Origin: Polynucleobacter sp. AP-Capit-er-40B-B4
GTDB lineage: Bacteria; Pseudomonadota; Gammaproteobacteria; Burkholderiales; Burkholderiaceae
Reading direction: 5' to 3'
Length of the DNA stretch: 64,000 nucleotides
NCBI RefSeq assembly: GCF_018882245.1
Contig: NZ_JACVOV010000002.1
Coordinates: 1-64,000, forward strand
Position 1 is the stretch's first letter; every line of letters starts with the position of its first letter. Below are positions 1 through 13,604 of the stretch, piece by piece. A program made the position numbers and the translations under genes. The notes beneath the pieces were generated by a model that saw only the letters and a list, made by a program, of their open reading frames with translations, was not told the origin of the DNA and did not search any database.

Positions 1-112
1 CAAAAGCAATGGCTGCGCCAATCTTACTTAAGCTGCCGATCTCTTCAGTTGAGGCATTCGCAGTAATGCGATGACCAGTTAGAAATACTAGTTTTTGACG
101 GATTGTTGACAT
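1..112 (-). CDS. partial hypothetical gene (N-terminal 37 codons), probably SOS-regulated
   Basis: An open reading frame starts at an ATG at 112-110 and runs off the left edge. The visible protein begins MSTIRQKLVFLTGHRITANA and ends ...IGAAIAF; I do not recognise the family. Two other ATGs in the same short stretch lead to early stops, so this frame is the only long one. The ribosome-binding GGA (122-120) and the A of the ATG lie inside the right arm of a perfect 11-bp inverted repeat. A LexA-type box lies about 105 bp upstream. That it is real and damage-inducible is inference from these signals. Confidence 0.55.
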   Translation of the reverse strand, partial: MSTIRQKLVFLTGHRITANASTEEIGSLSKIGAAIAF

Positions 113-144
113 GCATTCATCCAATAGTTGTAAGGATGAATGCA
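112..144 (-). promoter_or_regulatory. inverted repeat covering the start region of the partial gene
   Basis: Perfect 11-bp arms (112-122 and 134-144, TGCATTCATCC / GGATGAATGCA) with an 11-nt loop. In the minus-strand transcript the second arm carries the GGA of a possible Shine-Dalgarno and the first base of the start codon. The hairpin could therefore hide the ribosome site, or the DNA could be a protein operator. Confidence 0.55.
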
Positions 145-158
145 GTATTGAGTCTTAA

Positions 159-177
159 AGGCTCATAGAATGAGCCT
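159..177. promoter_or_regulatory. second leader hairpin between the LexA box and the partial gene
   Basis: Perfect 8-bp arms AGGCTCAT / ATGAGCCT with a 3-nt loop. On the minus strand it is followed by TTT only, so it would be a weak terminator. It lies in the predicted leader of the partial gene at 1-112 and could attenuate or stabilise that transcript. Confidence 0.45.
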
Positions 178-217
178 CATAAATTTATGGCAAATATTGG
201 CCCATTTAATCAATTAG

Positions 218-237
218 TACTGTATGTATGTACAGTA
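218..237. promoter_or_regulatory. LexA (SOS) box
   Basis: The 20-bp palindrome fits CTGT-N8-ACAG with TA/TA flanks and differs from the E. coli ideal TACTGTATATATATACAGTA at only two inner positions. Betaproteobacterial LexA uses the same motif. The only gene reading away from it is the partial minus-strand gene starting at 112; the other neighbour (382-1557) ends towards it. No other such box was noticed in the window by eye. Confidence 0.75.
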
Positions 238-381
238 TCATAAACCAGTTACTTTCTCAAGTCACTATTCTAAGAATTTCTGTCGCACCCTTAATTCGAA
301 GCCCTCAACCGCCTGAATCAAGAAGTGCTTCATATCAACATAACAAATCCAAACCCATTAGCTTGAAACTCTCAGTTCGCT

Positions 382-1557
382 CTACTTCAAATTAAACCTT
401 TGAATCCACCGCCCTGTGCGCTTAATGGACATATTTCGTGGGTCAGTTGAGTTCACCTGATGAATGGCCCACGCACGCCATTTTTTGTAGCCAGGAATCT
501 CTTTGCTCGCAGCTTCAACCTTCTTATCTAGGGCATCAATTAATTCCTGAATTTTTTCAGCCCTTCTAATGTCCTTTAAGGCTTGACTCATTAATCTCAA
601 ACGATTTTCAATTATTCGATCAGTCTCCTGCTGACGGCGAAGTGTAGCTTTAGCCTTTCTTTCTGCAATATTCGCAATCGCTTCCTTTTTCTTATCAACT
701 TGACGTTGATATAACCATTCGATATTACTTCTCTTACGCTCCTCAATATCCATCAATAGCTCAATAGCGAGGTCTCTTAAGATTTCCGGAGTGATATCTA
801 CATATTCTCGATAGTCTTTGTTCTCCGACATTCGATTTTGGTCGCTTGTCCAACTAAAGCCATAAGCCTTTCCGGGGGAGCTCTTCCTGCGATAAAAGTG
901 ATTGCCATCATCAAAGCAAACGAATCTGAAGTAGTGGTAGCTACCATCCATGTCGACGCTCATAGATTGCGTTCTAGGTCCGTGCACTTTTACCCTGAAC
1001 CCCAACTTCTCGAAGTAAGTAAAGAAACTATTAAGTGCTGACAACAGTCTTAGTCCCGCAGGATGTTGATACCTAGGCTTATAAAAGCAGTATTTTTCTT
1101 TTGCGATATCAGCGTCGTAGCCCAGCAATCTCTCAGTAATTGGATGGGGCCTGCTAATGCTTTTGGGAATAGGGATTAAGGGAACGAGAGCCTCAATCTT
1201 CAACCTCACCTCATCAATCGTCTCATCGAATTTTGGAGGAGGTGGCAACTCCATTTGAGCCAACTCCTCATCCGTTTTCTCTGGTTCGTCGAAATAACCA
1301 TACCGACTGCGAGAACCCCCGCCGATATGGACAAATTGAGATTGGAATGGATACAGCGTTGGCAACTCAGTCTTAATGACTTTCTTGCCATTTGCCAACT
1401 TTGCCCAATATCCGAGGCCAGGCGTGGGCACTTTTGCTGCTTTACAGATCTTTCTTAAGCCAACATCAGACAATTCAAATTCTGCCGCAAGCTGCGTCAT
1501 TGGCTTTGACCATACTAGGTCATACATTTCCTGTCTGGTTAGCGTTCTGGGTGTCAT
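382..1557 (-). CDS. hypothetical protein, 391 aa, HTH-like N-terminus
   Basis: The N-terminus reads LTRQEMYDLVWSKPMTQLAA and continues with a stretch ending in PTPGLGYWAKLANGK. I recognise this as a recurrent signature of uncharacterised bacterial proteins: a helix-turn-helix-like segment followed by a GYWAKL motif. Residues about 270-350 are strongly charged and probably coiled coil. There is no signal peptide or membrane segment, so it should be cytosolic. GAAAGG precedes the ATG closely. It stands alone in the AT-rich region beyond the tRNA-Ser gene, which suggests acquired DNA. Function unknown; DNA binding is a guess from the N-terminal helices. Confidence 0.7.
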   Translation of the reverse strand: MTPRTLTRQEMYDLVWSKPMTQLAAEFELSDVGLRKICKAAKVPTPGLGYWAKLANGKKVIKTELPTLYPFQSQFVHIGGGSRSRYGYFDEPEKTDEELAQMELPPPPKFDETIDEVRLKIEALVPLIPIPKSISRPHPITERLLGYDADIAKEKYCFYKPRYQHPAGLRLLSALNSFFTYFEKLGFRVKVHGPRTQSMSVDMDGSYHYFRFVCFDDGNHFYRRKSSPGKAYGFSWTSDQNRMSENKDYREYVDITPEILRDLAIELLMDIEERKRSNIEWLYQRQVDKKKEAIANIAERKAKATLRRQQETDRIIENRLRLMSQALKDIRRAEKIQELIDALDKKVEAASKEIPGYKKWRAWAIHQVNSTDPRNMSIKRTGRWIQRFNLK

Positions 1558-1643
1558 ATTCGCCTTTCAATCTGAAATCAAAATAAAGAATTGATATTCA
1601 AATTGTAGGAATATGATGTCGTTACAACAACCCTAAAGCTAGA

Positions 1644-1883
1644 TCAATCTTCGTTAAAGCGCTCACGCGTCCAAAGTGCCCTGCCCTTGACCTTACCGGT
1701 GCAGATCTTTGTTTTTTGATGTGACTGCTCTGATTGGACCGCCTCTGCAAATGCTTTTTCTTGGGCCTCTTCCTCGGCCTTCATTTTTGCTAGTTCTGAG
1801 GCTGGCATTACCTCCTTACTCTCAATCATTTGCTTGAGAGTCTTCATGCCCATAATTTTCCCTACAAATTCAAGATCGTCCAT
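1644..1883 (-). CDS. small hypothetical protein, 79 aa
   Basis: A short acidic, glutamate- and lysine-rich protein starting MDDLEFVGKIMGMKTL, with a long predicted helix (about residues 17-52) and a basic C-terminus containing a single Cys. There is no signal peptide. It lies between the 391-aa gene and tRNA-Ser in the same orientation, about 86 bp upstream of the former. I do not recognise it. The helical composition and clean reading frame support a real gene only moderately. Confidence 0.5.
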   Translation of the reverse strand: MDDLEFVGKIMGMKTLKQMIESKEVMPASELAKMKAEEEAQEKAFAEAVQSEQSHQKTKICTGKVKGRALWTRERFNED

Positions 1884-1945
1884 AGCGATATCTTATCTAG
1901 AGACTAGGTTGTATTGATAGAAATTTAAAAGCAAGCAATGCTTTA

Positions 1946-1968
1946 CTGGTGGGTAGGCTGGTGGGTAG
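1946..1968. repeat. tandem 11-bp direct repeat near the tRNA-Ser 3' end
   Basis: CTGGTGGGTAG occurs twice (1946-1956 and 1958-1968) with one base between, about 50 bp from the 3' end of tRNA-Ser. It could be an integrase arm site or a remnant of an integration event. Nothing else in the sequence decides this. Confidence 0.4.
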
Positions 1969-2019
1969 AGAGCCATCAAATTAATAGAGCCATATAGATA
2001 AAGGCTTCCAGGTCAATAC

Positions 2020-2109
<90 letters not shown>

Positions 2110-2160
2110 GGTGTATCTAGGCTAAAACTGAAACATTGATTCTGCCTACTGCTTTTTGAT

Positions 2161-2568
2161 TTATTGGTCGCAAACGCCTGTCATTAGCAGTGCGCCAGAA
2201 AAGAATCCAAAAGGCTTCTTACCGTCTTTTGCAAATCCTTCAATACTCAGATAATCCACAAAGGCACCGTTCTTACCTGCAGACTTTTGCGTCCAAATAA
2301 CTTTGTAAGCATTACCGCTACTTCCAGATGCGATGACTTTGGGCTTTCCCAAAGAATCCATCACATCACCAACCACTTCCCCTGTTTTCTTGACCACTGC
2401 AAATTCTTGGCCAATTCTGGGGCTATCTTTAACGATATCTAGCTCTCCATTGCTTTTGATATAAGCGTCACTCAAAACCTCGCATCGATAGGTTTTTTCA
2501 GTCGCTAAAACCCCTGGAGCAATCAATGCCGCACAAATAAGGGTTAGAAATAATGAGAGCTTATTCAT
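2161..2568 (-). CDS. small secreted hypothetical protein, 135 aa
   Basis: The N-terminus MNKLSLFLTLICAALIAPGV followed by LA is a clear Sec signal peptide, with cleavage likely near residue 22. The mature part has two Cys (in TYRCEVL near the start and GVCDQ at the end) that may form a disulfide. It is otherwise a small beta-rich periplasmic domain that I cannot place. It begins 11 bp after serS, so it is probably co-transcribed with it, and tRNA-Ser follows. Function unknown. Confidence 0.7.
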   Translation of the reverse strand: MNKLSLFLTLICAALIAPGVLATEKTYRCEVLSDAYIKSNGELDIVKDSPRIGQEFAVVKKTGEVVGDVMDSLGKPKVIASGSSGNAYKVIWTQKSAGKNGAFVDYLSIEGFAKDGKKPFGFFSGALLMTGVCDQ

Positions 2569-2579
2569 TTGCTCAAACT

Positions 2580-4627
<2,048 letters not shown>

Positions 4628-4633
4628 GGATTC

Positions 4634-7942
<3,309 letters not shown>

Positions 7943-7963
7943 GTTTTCAGAGTTGCAATAATA

Positions 7964-7993
7964 AAAACGCCTAGCGATGCTAGGCTTTTTTAT
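7964..7993. terminator. terminator of trxB (copy 1 of a duplicated hairpin)
   Basis: GCCTAGC (7969-7975), loop GAT, GCTAGGC (7979-7985), then six T. A run of A precedes it, so it can also work on the minus strand for the XRE gene ending at 8004. The stem nearly repeats the terminator at 8651-8681. Confidence 0.9.
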
Positions 7994-8003
7994 TTGAGAT
8001 TTC

Positions 8004-8345
8004 TTATACGCTCAAGGCGAGTAAAGCCACCTCAGGCGCACGATCCAATATTTTTAGCAGCGCCTTTGCTGCGCCTGTTGGACTTCTTTTCCCTTGCTCC
8101 CAATTTCGGATAGTTTCCAAGGAGACTTCTATGCGATTTGAGAACTCTTGTTGAGACAAGCCAATCCGTTCACGAACTCGCTTTGCATACTTTGCAGCAT
8201 CTTGCATAGCTTCGTCATCGTCTTGCTGTTGGTGCAACTTTATGAGGCGCTCAGAGGTTGCATCCAATAGCTTCTTATTTACAACTCCCTTGGGGAAACT
8301 TTTTGGGTTATTTGGATCAACGCTAACTCGTACTATTTTTTTCAT
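8004..8345 (-). CDS. XRE-family antitoxin of the BrnT module
   Basis: A 113-aa protein with a C-terminal helix-turn-helix (GLSQQEFSNRIEVSLETIRN, then WEQGKRSP). The N-terminal part (residues 1-50) should bind the toxin. BrnT toxins usually pair with BrnA; here the partner is an XRE-type regulator, a known variant. I start at the ATG at 8345, 23 bp inside the end of brnT, giving a translation-coupled overlap. A longer in-frame reading to 8420 would run back through most of the toxin C-terminus without family support. It likely represses the promoter at 8609-8637 alone or with the toxin. Confidence 0.85.
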   Translation of the reverse strand: MKKIVRVSVDPNNPKSFPKGVVNKKLLDATSERLIKLHQQQDDDEAMQDAAKYAKRVRERIGLSQQEFSNRIEVSLETIRNWEQGKRSPTGAAKALLKILDRAPEVALLALSV

Positions 8346-8601
8346 ATCGCTTGACCTCCCTGTTGTTAGCTTTCCTTGCTGAAATAATTCTGATGGCCCT
8401 AACTCTTCTAGTGAACACAACTACGAAGACCCTTTTATCAATTGCTCCTATTGCGCGATACCGCTCTTCCCCGTAATCCCACCTTTGGTCATGCTCAATA
8501 AGTATCGTAGGATCTTTAAAAATTGATATCACATATGCGAAATCAAAATTTCGAGAGATCTGGCATGAGTTACTTTTAGCCAAATCCCATTCAAAATCCA
8601 T
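8323..8601 (-). CDS. brnT: BrnT-family toxin (DUF497 ribonuclease)
   Basis: A 92-aa RelE-fold mRNA interferase of the BrnT type. It begins MDFEWDLAKSN and has family features: FDFAYVISIFKDP, the EERYRAIGAI segment and the conserved RAIRIISARKANNREVKRYE C-terminus. Toxin precedes antitoxin, as is typical for brnT loci. The start is ATG 8601; the longer frame from 8637 would pass through the promoter/operator palindrome and is not credible. The core -10 ends only 8 bp before the ATG, so the message is probably leaderless. Confidence 0.88.
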   Translation of the reverse strand: MDFEWDLAKSNSCQISRNFDFAYVISIFKDPTILIEHDQRWDYGEERYRAIGAIDKRVFVVVFTRRVRAIRIISARKANNREVKRYEKNSTS

Positions 8602-8605
8602 TAAC

Positions 8606-8634
8606 ACTATGGTAGGCCAATGGCCTACCATAGT
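8606..8634. promoter_or_regulatory. operator palindrome of the brnT operon
   Basis: Perfect 14-bp arms, ACTATGGTAGGCCA / TGGCCTACCATAGT, around one central base. It spans nearly the whole promoter (-35 part to -10) and ends 5 bp before the brnT start. This is a textbook site for autorepression by the XRE antitoxin. Confidence 0.85.
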
Positions 8635-8637
8635 CAA
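8609..8637 (-). promoter_or_regulatory. brnT promoter
   Basis: On the minus strand TTGACT (8637-8632), a 17-bp spacer and TACCAT (8614-8609). The predicted transcription start falls at about 8602, one base from the ATG, so the mRNA would have essentially no leader. It overlaps the operator palindrome entirely. Confidence 0.65.
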
Positions 8638-8650
8638 GTGCTTTCAAAAT

Positions 8651-8681
8651 AAAAAACGCCTAGCATTGCTAGGCGTTTTTG
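8651..8681. terminator. bidirectional terminator of hppA (copy 2 of the duplicated hairpin)
   Basis: Stem CGCCTAGC (8657-8664) / GCTAGGCG (8668-8675), loop ATT, A-run before and T-run after. It lies 20 bp past the hppA stop on the minus strand. With 7964-7993 it shares about 28 of 33 bases, and the TA module lies between the two. Confidence 0.9.
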
Positions 8682-8700
8682 TTTATTGCGTTTGTATTAC

Positions 8701-10761
8701 TTAACGTGAGATCACTGGCAATAATGGCACGATGAGTAATGCCACAATGTTAATGATCTTAATCAGCGGATTAACAGCAGGACCCGCAGTATCTTTATAA
8801 GGGTCACCTACGGTGTCGCCAGTTACTGCAGCTTTATGCGCTTCAGAACCTTTGCCGCCGAAGTTACCTTCTTCGATGTATTTCTTCGCATTGTCCCAAG
8901 CGCCACCACCGGTACACATCGAGATCGCCACAAACAGGCCGGTCACGATCGTACCCATGAGTAAGCCTCCCAATGCAGCAGGTCCTAGTAAGAGACCCAC
9001 TACGATTGGGGCAACCACTGGCAAGAGTGAAGGAATGATCATCTCTTTAATCGCTGCTGAAGTCAGCATATCTACCGCTTTACCGTACTCAGGCTTAGCG
9101 GTGCCCTCCATGATTCCGGGGATGTCGCGGAACTGACGACGCACTTCCTCAACCACTGCTCCTGCGCAACGACCAACCGCCTCCATTGCCATCGCACCGA
9201 ACAAGTAAGGAATCATGCCGCCAATAAAGAGACCAATGATCACCATGTGGTTTGACAGATCAAATGACACTTGTTGACCAATGCCCTCTAAAGCATGGGT
9301 GTAGTCAGCAAACAGCACGAGCGATGCCAAGCCGGCAGATCCAATCGCATAACCTTTGGTAACTGCTTTAGTAGTGTTACCAACAGCATCCAATGGATCG
9401 GTAATGTCACGTACAGATTGTGGCAAACCTGCCATCTCTGCGATACCACCAGCGTTATCGGTAATTGGACCATAGGCATCAAGCGCAACCACAATCCCTG
9501 CCATCGACAGCATCGCAGTTGCTGCAATCGCAATGCCGTACAAACCAGCCAACCAATACGCTGCAAAAATCGCTGCGCATACAAATAGCACTGGATAAGC
9601 AGTCGACTTCATCGAAATACCCAAACCAGCAATGATGTTAGTACCGTGACCTTTGGTGGATGCTTCAGCAATATGTTGAACTGGCTTGAACTGTGTGCCG
9701 GTGTAGTACTCCGTAATCCATACCAAACCTGCTGTCAGTAACAAGCCCACTACGGTTGAACCAAACAAACGCCATTGGCTGCCTGGGATACCCAACGCAT
9801 CGTCCGGCATGATGAAGTTGGTTACAAAGTAGAAAGCAATCAGCGATAGACCGCCAGCAATGACCAAGCCTTTATACAAAGCAGGCATCACGTTTCTCAT
9901 GCCAGGCGTTGCTTTGACAAATGAGCAGCCAATGATGGAGGCGATGATTGAAACACCACCGAGTACTAATGGATAAATAATCGCAGCCACTGGTGCACCA
10001 GTCACCATGAGTGAACCTAACACCATGGTTGCAATCAAAGTCACTGCATACGTTTCAAATAAGTCCGCGGCCATACCTGCGCAGTCACCAACGTTATCGC
10101 CAACGTTATCAGCAATCACCGCAGGATTGCGCGGATCATCCTCCGGAATACCTGCTTCGACTTTACCCACCAAGTCCGCACCAACGTCCGCACCTTTAGT
10201 AAAGATGCCACCACCCAAACGAGCGAAGATCGAAATCAGTGAAGAGCCGAATGCCAAGCCAATCAGTGGATGCAATACAGAAGAGAGGTCCTGCCCTGCG
10301 CCAATCGATACGAGGAACATGAAGAACAAGCCAACACCCAAAAGACCGAGACCCACTACCAACATGCCGGTAATCGCGCCACCTTTAAATGCCACATTAA
10401 GGGCTTCGTTCATTCCTTTGGTAGCTGCTTCTGCAGTACGAACGTTTGCGCGTACTGAAACGTTCATACCAATGAATCCACAGGCGCCAGAAAGAACTGC
10501 GCCAATAACGAAGCCAATGGCAGTCGCAAAATCGAGGAAGAGTGCCATCAAAATAGTCAGGATTACCCCAACAACGGCGATCGTTTTATATTGGCGCGAC
10601 AAATAAGCCGCCGCACCCTGCTGAATTGCCTCCGCAATTTCTTGCATCTTGGCATTGCCCGTACTTTGCTTCAAGATCCAGCCGCGCATCACAAAACCGT
10701 AAATTACGGCTAGGACACCGCACGCCAAGGCAAAATACAAGCCTAAAGTGACATTACTCAT
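8701..10761 (-). CDS. hppA: membrane-bound proton-pumping pyrophosphatase (K+-independent type)
   Basis: Splits pyrophosphate and pumps H+ across the inner membrane. The 686-aa protein has about 16 membrane segments and the active-site motif [11 protein letters not shown] at 192-202, with Asp-rich motifs [11 protein letters not shown] and EYYTGT. At the position that sets potassium need the sequence is [10 protein letters not shown] (Lys465), the mark of the K+-independent class; K+-dependent enzymes have Ala there. It diverges from the soluble ppa across 183 bp, so the cell can either recover or simply discard the energy of PPi. Confidence 0.96.
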   Translation of the reverse strand: MSNVTLGLYFALACGVLAVIYGFVMRGWILKQSTGNAKMQEIAEAIQQGAAAYLSRQYKTIAVVGVILTILMALFLDFATAIGFVIGAVLSGACGFIGMNVSVRANVRTAEAATKGMNEALNVAFKGGAITGMLVVGLGLLGVGLFFMFLVSIGAGQDLSSVLHPLIGLAFGSSLISIFARLGGGIFTKGADVGADLVGKVEAGIPEDDPRNPAVIADNVGDNVGDCAGMAADLFETYAVTLIATMVLGSLMVTGAPVAAIIYPLVLGGVSIIASIIGCSFVKATPGMRNVMPALYKGLVIAGGLSLIAFYFVTNFIMPDDALGIPGSQWRLFGSTVVGLLLTAGLVWITEYYTGTQFKPVQHIAEASTKGHGTNIIAGLGISMKSTAYPVLFVCAAIFAAYWLAGLYGIAIAATAMLSMAGIVVALDAYGPITDNAGGIAEMAGLPQSVRDITDPLDAVGNTTKAVTKGYAIGSAGLASLVLFADYTHALEGIGQQVSFDLSNHMVIIGLFIGGMIPYLFGAMAMEAVGRCAGAVVEEVRRQFRDIPGIMEGTAKPEYGKAVDMLTSAAIKEMIIPSLLPVVAPIVVGLLLGPAALGGLLMGTIVTGLFVAISMCTGGGAWDNAKKYIEEGNFGGKGSEAHKAAVTGDTVGDPYKDTAGPAVNPLIKIINIVALLIVPLLPVISR

Positions 10762-10944
10762 GCTTGAACTCCCTAAAATTAATCGTTTGTTAATCTTTAT
10801 TGTTTTGCATATCCTGCACTTAGGTAGACCGGGATCACGAAAGCTTTAAACTATGGTCTTTAAGCAGTTCCAGTATGTAACAGAATCACCCCTGCGCCCC
10901 CTCTATAGGATCAGGGTATTTACTAATCATTATTCGGAGTATTT

Positions 10945-11481
10945 ATGAGTCTCGACAAAGTCAAGCCAGGTAAAAAGATCCCTGAAAGCTTCAACGTCAT
11001 TATTGAAATCCCAATGAATGCGGATCCAATCAAATATGAGGTAGATAAAGAGAGTGGCGCAATTTTCGTTGACCGTTTTATGGGTACTGCAATGCACTAT
11101 CCATGTAACTATGGCTACATCAATAAAACGATTGCTGGTGATGGCGACCCTGTTGACGTTCTCGTGATTACTCCATTTCCATTGATCCCAGGTGTGGTTG
11201 TTAGCTGCCGCGCAATTGGTGTTTTGCAAATGGAAGATGAAGGCGGTCAAGACGCTAAGTTGTTAGCCGTCCCTGAAGACAAAATTTTACCTATCTACAC
11301 TCACTGGCAAAAACCAGAAGACATCAACCCATTACGCTTGAACCAAATTCAACACTTCTTCGAGCACTACAAAGATCTCGAGCCAGGTAAGTGGGTAAAA
11401 GTTAAAGGTTGGGGTGGCATTGCGGAAGCTCATCAAGAAATTCTTGAGGGCATCGATCGCTACAACAAAGAGAACAAGTAA
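10945..11481 (+). CDS. ppa: soluble inorganic pyrophosphatase, family I
   Basis: Cytosolic Mg-dependent enzyme that hydrolyses PPi from biosynthesis. The 178-aa protein has the family I signature DGDPVDVLV (metal-binding Asp residues). It also has the N-terminal segment [17 protein letters not shown] and the C-terminal KVKGWGG segment. CGGAG lies 7 bp before the ATG. It is divergent from hppA, and nadE follows 34 bp downstream on the same strand. Confidence 0.97.
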   Translation: MSLDKVKPGKKIPESFNVIIEIPMNADPIKYEVDKESGAIFVDRFMGTAMHYPCNYGYINKTIAGDGDPVDVLVITPFPLIPGVVVSCRAIGVLQMEDEGGQDAKLLAVPEDKILPIYTHWQKPEDINPLRLNQIQHFFEHYKDLEPGKWVKVKGWGGIAEAHQEILEGIDRYNKENK

Positions 11482-11515
11482 TTTTTTAAATTATTAAAAG
11501 GCTTTGTGAATCGGA

Positions 11516-13135
11516 GTGAGCTCACAGAAAATTGCTTTAGCCCAAATCAACCCATTACTGGGTGATTTGGCTGGCAACGCGCAACTGATTCACAAGGCCG
11601 CTCTAGACGCCCATTCTCAAGGTGCCAAACTCGTAGTAACCCCCGAGCTATCGCTCACCGGCTATCCCCCAGAAGATCTATTACTCCGCCCTGCTTTTAT
11701 TGAAGCAGCGCAGGAGCAGCTTGAACTCTTGATGAAAGAGCTCGCTCAGTACTCTGGTCTGACCGTTATCGTGGGACACCCCAAAAAGACATCGACTGGC
11801 TTGCAAAACTATGCGTCCGTTTTACAAAACGGCAACGTCATTGCAGGCTATGCAAAACAAGAATTACCCAACCATGAAGTATTTGATGAGGTGCGTTACT
11901 TCGTACCCGGCAATCAAACTTGTGTATTTGAATGCGACGGCATTCGTTACGGATTGATTCTGTGTGAGGATGCCTGGCATGCTGGCCCCGCTAAACAAGC
12001 GCATGCCGCTGGCGCACAAGTACTACTGGTACCCAATGCATCTCCATATCATTTGAAAAAAGAAGCGCTACGTATTGATGTATTGCGTGGCCATATTGCC
12101 CAAACTAAAATGCCGCTGGTCTATGTCAATGCTGTTGGCGGTCAAGATGAATTGGTTTTCGATGGTGGTTCATTTGCTTTGAATAGCAAAGGTGAAGTTG
12201 TGATGGCAATGCCCCAGTTTGAAACCGGCTTGGGTATGGTTACGACCTCTATATCCGGTGAACTGGAAAAGGGTTTGATTACCCCACCCCAGTCTGTTGA
12301 GGCGCAGGCCTACCAAGCACTGGTCTTGGGCGTACGTGACTATGTCACCAAAAATCGCTTTCCTGGCGTGATTATTGGCCTATCTGGCGGCGTAGATTCT
12401 GCTTTGGTACTGGCAATTGCCGTAGACGCCCTAGGCGCCGATAAAGTACGTACCGTGATGATGGCTTCACGCTATACAGCGGATATCTCTTGGATCGATG
12501 CGCGGGAGATGGCACAGAACCTAGGCGTGCAATACGATGAGATTCCGATTAGCGGACCAGTTGATGCTTTAGAGGCATCCTTAGCCGAGCAATTTAAAGG
12601 TTTAAATGTTGACGCTACTGAAGAGAACATTCAGGCACGTGTGCGCGGCACACTGCTCATGGCTCTGTCGAATAAAACTGGTCGACTCGTTTTAACCACT
12701 GGTAACAAAAGTGAAATGGCAGTTGGCTACTGCACTCTCTACGGAGATATGGCCGGTGGCTTTGCAGTCATTAAAGATATTGCCAAGACTTTGGTGTATC
12801 GCTTGTGCGCCTATCGCAATAGTATTAAGCCAATCATTCCGGAGCGTATTTTGACCCGCGCCCCTTCAGCAGAGTTGCGTCCTGACCAAAAAGATCAAGA
12901 TAGCCTGCCTTCCTATGAAGTATTGGACGGCATTGTTGAACGATACATGGAACAAAACCAATCCATCGCCCAAATTATTGCTGCAGGCTTTGAGGCGGAA
13001 AGTGTTGAAAAAGTCACGCGCCTCATTAAACTTAATGAATATAAGCGCCGCCAAGCACCCCCAGGGGTCCGTGTGACGACCCGTGCTTTTGGCCGGGATT
13101 GGCGCTACCCAATCACATCACAGTTTAGAGCCTAG
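11516..13135 (+). CDS. nadE: glutamine-dependent NAD+ synthetase
   Basis: Last step of NAD synthesis: it amidates deamido-NAD with ammonia from glutamine. In the 539-aa protein the N-terminal nitrilase-fold glutaminase domain (about 1-260) has Glu in VTPELSLTGYPPEDLLLR, Lys in GYAKQELPNHEVFDE and Cys in ILCEDAWHA. The C-terminal synthetase domain has the PP-loop GLSGGVDSALV and the TTGNKSEMAVGY segment. The start is GTG at 11516; GGAG directly abuts it, so the effective ribosome site may be AAAAGG at 11496-11501. Confidence 0.95.
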   Translation: MSSQKIALAQINPLLGDLAGNAQLIHKAALDAHSQGAKLVVTPELSLTGYPPEDLLLRPAFIEAAQEQLELLMKELAQYSGLTVIVGHPKKTSTGLQNYASVLQNGNVIAGYAKQELPNHEVFDEVRYFVPGNQTCVFECDGIRYGLILCEDAWHAGPAKQAHAAGAQVLLVPNASPYHLKKEALRIDVLRGHIAQTKMPLVYVNAVGGQDELVFDGGSFALNSKGEVVMAMPQFETGLGMVTTSISGELEKGLITPPQSVEAQAYQALVLGVRDYVTKNRFPGVIIGLSGGVDSALVLAIAVDALGADKVRTVMMASRYTADISWIDAREMAQNLGVQYDEIPISGPVDALEASLAEQFKGLNVDATEENIQARVRGTLLMALSNKTGRLVLTTGNKSEMAVGYCTLYGDMAGGFAVIKDIAKTLVYRLCAYRNSIKPIIPERILTRAPSAELRPDQKDQDSLPSYEVLDGIVERYMEQNQSIAQIIAAGFEAESVEKVTRLIKLNEYKRRQAPPGVRVTTRAFGRDWRYPITSQFRA

Positions 13136-13156
13136 ACAGCCTGAAAATAGCCATTT

Positions 13157-13186
13157 TTGGCAAGCTATTCAAGTTCTAGGTATGAT
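13157..13186 (+). promoter_or_regulatory. glnB promoter
   Basis: TTGGCA (13157-13162), an 18-bp spacer and TATGAT (13181-13186), followed about 20 bp later by the ATG with GGGGGAA as ribosome site. No sigma-54 motif (GG-N10-GC with proper spacing) was noticed here. Confidence 0.55.
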
Positions 13187-13206
13187 TAACGCATTAGGGG
13201 GAATAA

Positions 13207-13545
<339 letters not shown>

Positions 13546-13569
13546 CGATCGATTAAATGCATTACCCAA

Positions 13570-13599
13570 ACCAGCGGCTTAATTAGCCGCTGTTTTTAT
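13570..13599. terminator. terminator between glnB and the RodZ-like gene
   Basis: CAGCGGCT (13572-13579), loop TAATT, AGCCGCTG (13585-13592), then TTTTT. It serves glnB on the plus strand. Confidence 0.85.
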
Positions 13600-13604
13600 T
13601 TGGA

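Noticed and set aside
8346-8420. Longer N-terminus for the XRE antitoxin
   Set aside because: It would run far back into brnT and adds residues without antitoxin-family likeness; the ATG at 8345 gives a normal antitoxin.
10007-10606. 199-aa plus-strand ORF opposite hppA
   Set aside because: Low-complexity antisense shadow of membrane helices; no start signal or family features.
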